The notes below the pieces were generated by a model. That model was not told where the DNA came from. It did no database searches and was given only the letters and a program-made list of their open reading frames with translations. Below are positions 6,720 to 12,199 of a DNA stretch of 12,199 bases, one piece after another (the first letter of the stretch is position 1; every line of letters begins with the position of its first letter). The stretch lies in NCBI GenBank assembly GCA_023248505.1, contig JAHFEM010000014.1, positions 1 to 12,199 on the forward strand. Direction: 5' to 3'. A program made the position numbers and the translations under genes. This DNA comes from Nitrospirota bacterium. GTDB lineage: Bacteria > Nitrospirota > Nitrospiria > SBBL01 > Manganitrophaceae.

Positions 6720-8639
6720 ATGGCAAAGGTAATTGGGATTGATTTGGGGACGACGTTCTCCTGTATTGCGGTGGTCACCGGCGGAGAGCCGGAGGTGATT
6801 CCGAATGCGGAGGGAAGCCGGACGACCCCTTCTGTCGTCGCTATCACCGACAAGGGGGAACGGCTGGTCGGACAGATCGCTCGAAGGCAGGCGGTGACGA
6901 ATCCGACCAACACCATCTACTCAATTAAAAGGTTGATGGGGCGGAAATACGATTCGCCGGAGGTCAAGGAGGCGATGAAGCGCCTTCCATATAAGATCGT
7001 TCGCGCTTCCAACGGGGATGCGCACGTTGAAATTCAGGGAAAGGCCTACAGCCCTCCCGAAGTTTCCGCCATGATCTTACAGAAATTACGGCAAGATGCC
7101 GAAGCCTTTCTGGGCGAGAAGATTACCGAGGCGGTCATCACCGTCCCGGCCTACTTCGACGACAGCCAGCGGCAGGCGACCAAAGATGCCGGCCAGATCG
7201 CGGGCCTGACGGTCCTTCGGATCATCAATGAGCCGACGGCGGCCTCCCTGGCGTACGGATTGGATAAGAAGAAGGATGAGCGGATCTCCGTCTATGATCT
7301 GGGAGGCGGAACATTCGATGTCTCCATCCTGGAGATCGGCGAAGGGGTTTTTGAAGTCAAGTCAACGAACGGCGATACGTATCTCGGCGGAGATGATTTC
7401 GATCTGGCGATCATGGATTGGCTGATCGAGGAGTTTCGGAAAGAGAATGGAGTCGATCTGAAAAAGGATCGGATGGCCCTCCAGCGGCTGAAGGAAGCGG
7501 CGGAAAAGGCGAAGATCGAGCTTTCCACGGCGATGGAGACCGAAATCAACCTTCCCTTTATTACGGCCGATGCCACCGGGCCGAAGCACCTCGTAGTTAA
7601 ATTGACCCGATCGAAACTGGAGCAGCTCGTTGATCCGCTTGTTCAAAGAAGCGTCGAGCCGTGCCGGAAGGCGCTGGCCGACGCCGGATTGTCGGCGGCG
7701 GAGATCAACGAGGTGGTTCTCGTCGGCGGAATGACCCGAATGCCGAAGGTTCAGCAGGTGGTCAAACAGTTCTTCGGCAAGGAGCCTCACAAAGGGGTTA
7801 ATCCGGATGAGGTGGTTGCCGTCGGGGCGGCCATCCAAGCGGCGGTGTTGAAGGGGGAGGTGAAGGATGTCCTTCTCCTCGACGTGACGCCGCTCTCTTT
7901 GGGCATCGAAACACTCGGCGGGGTTTTCACCCGGATCATCGACCGGAACACCACCGTCCCGACGAAAAAGAGCCAGGTTTTCTCCACCGCATCCGATAAT
8001 CAGACGGCGGTGACGATCCGCGTTTTCCAAGGGGAGCGGGAGATGGCGGCCGATAATAAGCTGCTGGGTCAATTCGATTTGATCGGTATTCCCCCGGCGC
8101 CGCGCGGGATTCCTCAGGTCGAGGTGACCTTCGACATCGACGCGAACGGCATCGTCCATGTTTCTGCAAAGGATATGGCGACGCAAAAAGAGCAGTCGAT
8201 TCGAATCACCGCCTCCAGCGGTCTGAATAAAGAAGAGATCGACAAACTCGTCAAAGACGCCCAGGCCCACGCGGAAGAAGATAAGAAAAAGAAAGAGCTG
8301 ATCGAGGTCCGAAACGAAGCCGATAGCCTTATCTATGCCACCGAAAAATCGCTGGCCGATTTCGGCGATCGGGTTTCCGCCGATGAGAAGGGCCAGATCC
8401 AGGAGAAGCTGACCCAGGCTCGAAAGGCGATGGAATCGAATAATGTCGACGAAATTCGGTCGGCCATCTCCGATCTCTCCAAGGCCTCTCACAAATTGGC
8501 CGAAGAGATGTATAAGAAAACCGGGGCAGGCGCCCAGGCCGGGCCGGCCGGCGGCGACGGAGGGGCCGCGGGCGGACAAGAGACCAAACGCGACGAAAAT
8601 GTCGTCGACGCCGAATTTGAGGAAACGGACAAAAAGTAG
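6720..8639 (+). CDS. dnaK: Molecular chaperone DnaK (Hsp70)
   Basis: ATP-dependent cytosolic chaperone that binds exposed hydrophobic peptides and works with DnaJ and GrpE. From ATG 6720 it is 639 residues, the usual length. The start is set by AGGAGG at 6709-6714 with a 5-nt spacer and by the canonical [14 protein letters not shown] beginning; the frame is open further upstream but without homology. The ATPase domain has phosphate loop 1 (IDLGTT, 7-12), phosphate loop 2 (DLGGGTFD, 193-200, with Thr198 equivalent to E. coli Thr199) and the adenosine motif [10 protein letters not shown]. The interdomain linker DVLLLDVTP starts at residue 383. The substrate-binding domain and helical lid follow, with a Gly/Ala-rich tail ending [14 protein letters not shown]. 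It has the strongest ribosome-binding site in the operon. The downstream gap to dnaJ carries the inverted repeat at 8645-8728. Confidence 0.99.
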   Translation: MAKVIGIDLGTTFSCIAVVTGGEPEVIPNAEGSRTTPSVVAITDKGERLVGQIARRQAVTNPTNTIYSIKRLMGRKYDSPEVKEAMKRLPYKIVRASNGDAHVEIQGKAYSPPEVSAMILQKLRQDAEAFLGEKITEAVITVPAYFDDSQRQATKDAGQIAGLTVLRIINEPTAASLAYGLDKKKDERISVYDLGGGTFDVSILEIGEGVFEVKSTNGDTYLGGDDFDLAIMDWLIEEFRKENGVDLKKDRMALQRLKEAAEKAKIELSTAMETEINLPFITADATGPKHLVVKLTRSKLEQLVDPLVQRSVEPCRKALADAGLSAAEINEVVLVGGMTRMPKVQQVVKQFFGKEPHKGVNPDEVVAVGAAIQAAVLKGEVKDVLLLDVTPLSLGIETLGGVFTRIIDRNTTVPTKKSQVFSTASDNQTAVTIRVFQGEREMAADNKLLGQFDLIGIPPAPRGIPQVEVTFDIDANGIVHVSAKDMATQKEQSIRITASSGLNKEEIDKLVKDAQAHAEEDKKKKELIEVRNEADSLIYATEKSLADFGDRVSADEKGQIQEKLTQARKAMESNNVDEIRSAISDLSKASHKLAEEMYKKTGAGAQAGPAGGDGGAAGGQETKRDENVVDAEFEETDKK

Positions 8640-8644
8640 AGGGA

Positions 8645-8728
8645 AAGCGATCAGCTGTCAGCGTTTAGCCGTCAGCTTTAAATTCTAATTGAAGTAGCTG
8701 GATGCTGATGGCTGATCGCTGAAAGCTT
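8645..8728. repeat. Heptad inverted repeat, copy 1 (dnaK-dnaJ gap)
   Basis: The left arm is a run of 7-nt units of the form TCAGCNN (TCAGCTG, TCAGCGT, TTAGCCG, TCAGCTT from 8651). The right arm is the complementary series GCTGRNN (units at 8697, 8704, 8711, 8718, then GCTT at 8725). Bases 8646-8669 pair with 8697-8720 without interruption: 19 Watson-Crick and 5 G-U pairs. The 27-nt loop can form a further short stem (CTTTAA with TTGAAG). Because of the 7-nt periodicity the arms can also pair shifted by one unit (8653-8669 with 8711-8727). AGCTGTCAGCGTTYAGC at the left and CTGATCGCTGAARGCTT at the right are shared with copy 2 at 9869-9963. No T-run follows and no clear target-site duplication was seen. 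Confidence 0.85.
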
Positions 8729-8749
8729 ACTTCCGTGTCAGGGAGTTCT

Positions 8750-9865
8750 GTGGCCAACAATAAAAGAGATTATTACGAAGTCCTCGGTGTCGAGCGGAGC
8801 GCATCGGAAGAAGAGCTCAAGAAGGCCTACCGCAAGATGGCCCTGAAATACCATCCCGATCGTAATCCGGATGATAAAACAGCCGAAGGGAAGTTCAAGG
8901 AGATCAATGAGGCCTACAGTGTATTGGCCGACGCTGAGAAGCGGAAGAGTTACGATCTCTTCGGCCATGCCGGACCGGCCGGCGGCGGCGCGGGCGGTTT
9001 TGATTTCAATCAGGGCGGCTTCTCCGATATCTTCGGCGACATTTTTGAAGAGTTCTTCGGCGCTTCGACGGGAGGACGGGGGCGCACGCGGGCGCAGCGG
9101 GGGAACGATCTCCGCTACAACATGACCATCACCTTTGATGAGGCTTATTTCGGGAAGGAGGCGAAGATCCGATTACGCCGCCCCGAAGCTTGCGGCGCCT
9201 GCAAAGGAACCGGCGCCAAAGGGGGAGCCACCAAGGTCTGTCCGACCTGCGGCGGCGCCGGGCAGCTCCGGTTCCAGCAAGGGATGTTTGCGGTCAGCCG
9301 CACCTGCAGCCAGTGCCGGGGAGAGGGACGGATCGTTTCCGAAGTCTGTCCTCAATGCCGAGGAGAGCGGTATACCGCACGCGATAAGACCATTTCCGTG
9401 AAGATTCCGCCGGGGGTTGAGACCGGCTCCCGACTGCGCGTCACCGGCGAGGGAGAGCCGGGAGCAAACGGAGGGCCGATGGGGGATCTCTACGTGGTCA
9501 TCACCGTCGAGGAGCATCCTCAATTTTCGAGGGAGGGGGATCACATTCTCTGCGAGGTGCCCATTAGTTTTGTGAAAGCGATCCTTGGCGGAAAAGTGGA
9601 GGCGCCGAGCATGAAGGGGCCGACCGCCGTCAAGATTCCGCCCGGCACGCCCAACGGAAAGACCTTTCGGCTGAAGGGGCTCGGTTTCGCGAATATCCGG
9701 GGATACGGGATCGGCGATGAGCTTGTTCGAATCAAGATCGAGATTCCCAATAAAATAACGGCCAAGCAACGCGAGCTCCTGGAAGAGTACGCAAAGATCA
9801 GCGGAGAGACGATCGATCCCGATTCAGGCAAACTTTTCGAAAAGGTGAAGAACCTGTTCGAGTAA
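8750..9865 (+). CDS. dnaJ: Molecular chaperone DnaJ (Hsp40, type I)
   Basis: Co-chaperone that delivers substrates to DnaK and stimulates its ATPase. The chosen start is GTG 8750 ([14 protein letters not shown]) because GGGAG at 8741-8745 precedes it; the in-frame GTG at 8735 would add five residues but has no ribosome-binding site. It gives 371 residues. Domains: J domain (about 6-70) with HPD at 35-37; Gly/Phe-rich region (about 75-110); zinc-finger region with Cys pairs at 148/151, 164/167, 186/189 and 200/203; C-terminal beta domains and dimerisation segment to 371. The first three repeats fit CxxCxGxG, while the fourth reads CPQCRGER, with the last Gly replaced by Arg. The gene is bracketed by two related inverted repeats, 8645-8728 and 9869-9963. 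Confidence 0.98.
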   Translation: MANNKRDYYEVLGVERSASEEELKKAYRKMALKYHPDRNPDDKTAEGKFKEINEAYSVLADAEKRKSYDLFGHAGPAGGGAGGFDFNQGGFSDIFGDIFEEFFGASTGGRGRTRAQRGNDLRYNMTITFDEAYFGKEAKIRLRRPEACGACKGTGAKGGATKVCPTCGGAGQLRFQQGMFAVSRTCSQCRGEGRIVSEVCPQCRGERYTARDKTISVKIPPGVETGSRLRVTGEGEPGANGGPMGDLYVVITVEEHPQFSREGDHILCEVPISFVKAILGGKVEAPSMKGPTAVKIPPGTPNGKTFRLKGLGFANIRGYGIGDELVRIKIEIPNKITAKQRELLEEYAKISGETIDPDSGKLFEKVKNLFE

Positions 9866-9868
9866 AAA

Positions 9869-9963
9869 AAGCTGTCAGCGTTCAGCTTCTGCCGTTAGTC
9901 AGAATAAAGAAAGCAAATGATTCTTCCTCTAATTTTTCGCTGATTTCTGATCGCTGAAGGCTT
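9869..9963. repeat. Heptad inverted repeat, copy 2 (dnaJ-rsmE gap)
   Basis: The left arm 9869-9885 pairs with the right arm 9947-9963 over 17 positions with two mismatches and one G-U. The same heptad logic is visible: TCAGCGT TCAGCTT on the left, GCTGATT TCTGATC GCTGAAG on the right. The left arm matches copy 1 in 16 of 17 positions (8653-8669 versus 9870-9886). The right end matches in 22 of 25 (8704-8728 versus 9939-9963). The central part (about 9887-9938) is AT-richer and unrelated to copy 1. The right arm contains GAAGG (9956-9960), the only Shine-Dalgarno-like sequence before rsmE. Confidence 0.8.
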
Positions 9964-9971
9964 CACTTCTC

Positions 9972-10730
9972 ATGCCCGTCTATTTTATCCAATCAAAGCA
10001 GGTCGATCATGGAAAGATCATTATCCAAGATCGTCTGGCCCATCACCTTCGTGATGTTCTCCGTTCTCAAGAAGGAGAAACGCTCCTTTTGGTCGATGAG
10101 CAGCCGAAGCGGTATACCGCCCGGCTGGTCGAATCGCGTCCGGCCCGATTGACCCTGGAGGTGTTGCAGGAGGAGATCCCCCCGCGCTTTCCCCTTCCGA
10201 CGCTCCACCTCGGAATCGGTCTGCTGAAGGGGGAGAAGATTGAGTGGATTTTGCAGAAAGCAACCGAGCTGGGGGTGGCCCGGATCACGCCGCTGATCAC
10301 CGAGCGGGCGGTTATCCGGCCCAAAGCGGACCGGCTGGCCCACCAACATGAACGCTGGAATAAGATTGTAACGGAGGCGGCTCAACAGTCGGCGCGCTGG
10401 ACCCTCCCTGTTCTGGATCAACCGACCGAGCTGCTGGCGTTTCTCACAAGAACGGCCGGCTACGGCTTGAAGCTGATTTTTTGGGAAGGAATGCCGGCGC
10501 AGTCGCCCCGGCGCCGGATTGCAGCGGCGATCGCTTCTGACCCCCGAGAAGGGGTCCTTCTGATTGGACCGGAAGGGGGATGGGAGAAGGCGGAGGTGGA
10601 TGCCGCTGGTGCAATGGGATACCAGGCGCTCTCGCTGGGGACGAGAATTCTGCGGGCCGAGACGGCCGCCCTGGCCGCGCTGGCCGTCGTTCAGTATGAG
10701 ATCGAGGGGAGAGATGATGGAGAACGTTGA
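9972..10730 (+). CDS. rsmE: 16S rRNA (uracil(1498)-N3)-methyltransferase RsmE
   Basis: SAM-dependent SPOUT-class methyltransferase that makes m3U1498 in 16S rRNA on the assembled 30S subunit. The protein is 252 residues, the usual length. An N-terminal PUA-like domain (about 1-70, HHLRDVLRSQEGETLLLVD) is followed by the trefoil-knot domain. That domain contains KGEKIEWILQKATELGV, TEAAQQSAR, the knot loop IGPEGGW (198-204) and SLGTRILRAETA (221-232), all diagnostic. The ATG at 9972 lacks a strong ribosome-binding site; GAAGG at 9956-9960 is 11 nt away and lies in the arm of repeat copy 2. rsmE next to dnaJ is a recurrent arrangement in bacteria. The 3' end overlaps the next gene by 17 bp. Confidence 0.96.
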   Translation: MPVYFIQSKQVDHGKIIIQDRLAHHLRDVLRSQEGETLLLVDEQPKRYTARLVESRPARLTLEVLQEEIPPRFPLPTLHLGIGLLKGEKIEWILQKATELGVARITPLITERAVIRPKADRLAHQHERWNKIVTEAAQQSARWTLPVLDQPTELLAFLTRTAGYGLKLIFWEGMPAQSPRRRIAAAIASDPREGVLLIGPEGGWEKAEVDAAGAMGYQALSLGTRILRAETAALAALAVVQYEIEGRDDGER

Positions 10731-11244
10731 TCCGCCGTTGGCGGAAGAGGTACCTGAGGCTTCACCCGCGCCGTCTCCCCCCGAGGCGCCCCTTCAGCCC
10801 GCCTCTGTCCGACCGGCCGGTTTTCTCCGGCGCGCCGTTGCTTTTCTCATCGATTTTTTTATTCTCGAATTGCTTTATCTTATTCTCATGCTCGTCGGTT
10901 TTCTGGCGATCCGCCTTGCGATGGGAGATCGCTTCTCCCTTTCCCAGACCGGTTCGCTGGTTCCCCTCATCGCTTCCTTTGTGGCCGCCTGGTTTTGTCT
11001 CTTCCTCGGTTACTTCACCTTCTTTCATGCGTATGGCGGCCAAACACCGGCCAAAATGCTCATTCGCATCAAGGTCATCACATCCGAAGCCATGCCCCTC
11101 TCCCCGTTTCGATCGTTGCTGCGGTCGTTCGGCTACTTTCTCTCAAGCTTCTTCTTCGGCTTCGGGTTCCTTATTGCAATCTTCGAGAAGAAGAAAAGAA
11201 CACTGCACGATCTCCTCACCCGGACAGAGGTAATCCTGGCATAA
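10714..11244 (+). CDS. RDD family integral membrane protein
   Basis: Small membrane protein of 176 residues from ATG 10714. The adjacent ATG 10717 is equally plausible and slightly better spaced from the GAGGGGA at 10704-10710. A Pro/Ala/Glu-rich cytosolic-looking N-terminus (about 1-33) precedes the RDD-type segment RPAGFLRRAVAFLIDFFILE. About three hydrophobic stretches follow (about residues 44-69, 80-105 and 140-160), with the GGQTPAKMLIRIKVI loop typical of the family and a C-terminal RTLHDLLTRTEV. The function of most RDD proteins is unproven; some affect ion or osmotic tolerance. The start lies within the end of rsmE, and the stop codon directly abuts the next ATG, so it is co-translated in the operon. 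Confidence 0.88.
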   Translation: MMENVDPPLAEEVPEASPAPSPPEAPLQPASVRPAGFLRRAVAFLIDFFILELLYLILMLVGFLAIRLAMGDRFSLSQTGSLVPLIASFVAAWFCLFLGYFTFFHAYGGQTPAKMLIRIKVITSEAMPLSPFRSLLRSFGYFLSSFFFGFGFLIAIFEKKKRTLHDLLTRTEVILA

Positions 11245-11862
11245 ATGACCCGCGTGTTTTCAATTCTTCTTACATTCTTTCTGGCGTTTTCTTCTTTTGG
11301 ATTCGCCGCGGAGCCGGTCGAGCGGATTGCGGCGACCCTCAACGGCCGGATTATTTTCCTCTCCGATCTTCAGCGCGACCAAACCTTTTTTGAGCGTCCG
11401 GGAGAGAATGGATCGGGAGAGGATTTAAAAAAGCAGTTGGAACGGGTCATCGACAACCGGCTTCTTCGATTTGAAGCCCATCGGTTTGTTCTTCAAGGAC
11501 CCACGGAGGCCGAGGTTCAGCAGCGTTTGAAAGAGCTTCGTGAGCGGTTCAAAACCGAGAGCGCTCTGCAGGAGGCCCTCCGTAAGACCGGTCTTTCTTT
11601 GGACGAATTGAAGCGAGAGATCGGCGAGCAGCTTTGGGTGGAGAAAATTCTTCAGGAGCGGATCTATGCGTTTGTCTTCATCACCCCGAAGGAGGTCGCG
11701 CGATACTACCAAGAACACGCGGCTGAGTTCGACGGAAAGAAGCAGGAGGAGGTTGAACCGGCGATCCGGAAAATCTTAAGCGAAGAGAAAAGGATGACAA
11801 AGGAGGTGGAATATCTGGCGCGGCTGCGGTCGCATGCAGAGATCCAAGTAAACTTGCAGTAA
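11245..11862 (+). CDS. SurA N-terminal domain-like periplasmic chaperone (no PPIase domain)
   Basis: Protein of 205 residues with a clear signal peptide: MTRVFSILL..., a hydrophobic core and probable cleavage after GFA at about residue 21. It is therefore exported, presumably to the periplasm. The mature part begins VERIAATLNGRIIFLSDLQRD, resembling the start of the SurA chaperone domain (VDxIVAVVNxxVIxxSEL). A helical segment follows (QQRLKELRERF, ALRKTGLSLDELKREIGEQLWVEKIL), then the usual closing helix (IRKILSEEKRMTKEVEYLARLRSHAEIQV). No parvulin domain fits in this length, so isomerase activity is not expected despite likely database labels. Translation is probably coupled to the RDD gene (TAA/ATG with no gap). 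It ends 7 bp from a convergent gene. Confidence 0.8.
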   Translation: MTRVFSILLTFFLAFSSFGFAAEPVERIAATLNGRIIFLSDLQRDQTFFERPGENGSGEDLKKQLERVIDNRLLRFEAHRFVLQGPTEAEVQQRLKELRERFKTESALQEALRKTGLSLDELKREIGEQLWVEKILQERIYAFVFITPKEVARYYQEHAAEFDGKKQEEVEPAIRKILSEEKRMTKEVEYLARLRSHAEIQVNLQ

Positions 11863-11869
11863 GCGGGAG

Positions 11870-12199
11870 TCACCTAACTTCGACAATCATCTCCAACTCC
11901 ACCGGCGCGCCGAGCGGCAGTTCGGCCGCGCCCAGCGCCAGGCGCGCGTGACGCCCGGCCTCGCCGAAGATTTGAACCAGCAGATCCGACGCGCCGTTCG
12001 CGACCGACGGCTGCTGCGTGAACCCTTCGGCGGAGGCGACGTGAACGCCGATTCGGACGATTTTTTTGATCCCGTCCAGCGAGCCGAGCTCGGCCTTGAT
12101 GACCGCCAGCGCATTGAGCAGCGTGATCCGCGCCACCTCCTGCCCCTGCTCCACCGTCAGCTCTTTCCCGAGCTTCCCCGCCATCGCCATTTTCCCTTC
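11870..12199 (-). CDS. RidA family protein (YjgF/YER057c/UK114), 5' end outside window
   Basis: On the - strand the frame is open from the window edge (EGK before the first Met) to TGA at 11870-11872, giving 109 visible residues. Recognisable features are GKLGKELTVEQGQEVAR, LLNALAVIKAELGSLDGIKKIVRIGVHVASAEGF, NGASDLLVQIFGEAGRHAR and AAELPLGAPVELEMIVEV. The last stretch contains the conserved RHAR-type arginine and the trimer-interface region. This is the YjgF subgroup with the GKLG...QGQ pattern. Family members hydrolyse reactive enamine/imine intermediates; whether this subgroup does so is less certain. A typical member is about 150 residues, so 40 or so N-terminal residues are probably missing here. 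Convergent with the SurA-like gene. Confidence 0.9.
   Translation of the reverse strand, partial: EGKMAMAGKLGKELTVEQGQEVARITLLNALAVIKAELGSLDGIKKIVRIGVHVASAEGFTQQPSVANGASDLLVQIFGEAGRHARLALGAAELPLGAPVELEMIVEVR

Noticed and set aside
7362..8579. 405-codon open frame on the - strand opposite dnaK
   Set aside because: It is antisense to a perfectly conserved dnaK in codon register. Long antisense frames opposite dnaK are a known artefact of its codon bias. No recognisable protein features.
8443..8688. Small + strand frame ending within repeat copy 1
   Set aside because: Out of frame inside dnaK; its tail is merely translation of the heptad repeat (AISCQRLAVS), a typical overprediction.
8645..8728. 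Repeat copy 1 as an intrinsic terminator or CRISPR remnant
   Set aside because: No T-run follows the stem, dnaJ follows in the same direction, and 7-nt units without spacers do not resemble CRISPR repeats.

Overview
The window is an ordinary-looking bacterial chromosome segment, almost entirely protein-coding. Ten genes run on the + strand and one partial gene at the right edge runs on the - strand. No phage, IS element, tRNA, rRNA or CRISPR array was seen. Composition is moderately GC-rich but uneven: about 65% in sampled stretches of 5' valS, nadC and dnaK, and about 40% in 3' valS and parts of hrcA. A SurA-type secreted protein argues for a Gram-negative envelope. Gene content and the intergenic repeats are compatible with Nitrospirota or a deltaproteobacterium-like lineage, but that placement is inference only.

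Region 1 (1-4576) is a tight housekeeping/cofactor operon: the 3' two-thirds or so of valS (valyl-tRNA synthetase), nadC (NAD synthesis), a monofunctional birA (biotin-protein ligase) and coaX (type III pantothenate kinase, CoA synthesis). Gaps are -4, 8 and 7-38 bp, so one transcript is likely.

Region 2 (4577-4776) is a 200-bp promoter region. It has a weak possible terminator for coaX, a perfect TTGACA -35 box and, overlapping the expected transcription start, a CIRCE operator (CTGGCACTC-N9-GAGTGCTAA) for HrcA.

Region 3 (4777-11862) is the HrcA-controlled heat-shock operon: hrcA, grpE (TTG start), dnaK, dnaJ (GTG start) and rsmE (16S rRNA m3U1498 methyltransferase). It appears to continue into an RDD-family membrane protein and a SurA-N-like periplasmic chaperone with no PPIase domain. 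HrcA represses the operon through CIRCE. DnaK, DnaJ and GrpE form the cytosolic Hsp70 cycle, and the last gene would act in the periplasm.

The most unusual structure is a pair of related intergenic inverted repeats built from 7-nt units (TCAGCNN on the left arm, GCTGANN on the right arm). They exactly bracket dnaJ (8645-8728 and 9869-9963). The first folds into a 24-pair stem whose five non-Watson-Crick pairs are all G-U in the sense transcript. Another long stem-loop lies between grpE and dnaK. Region 4 (11870-12199) is a convergent RidA-family gene, truncated by the window edge and ending 7 bp from the SurA-like gene.
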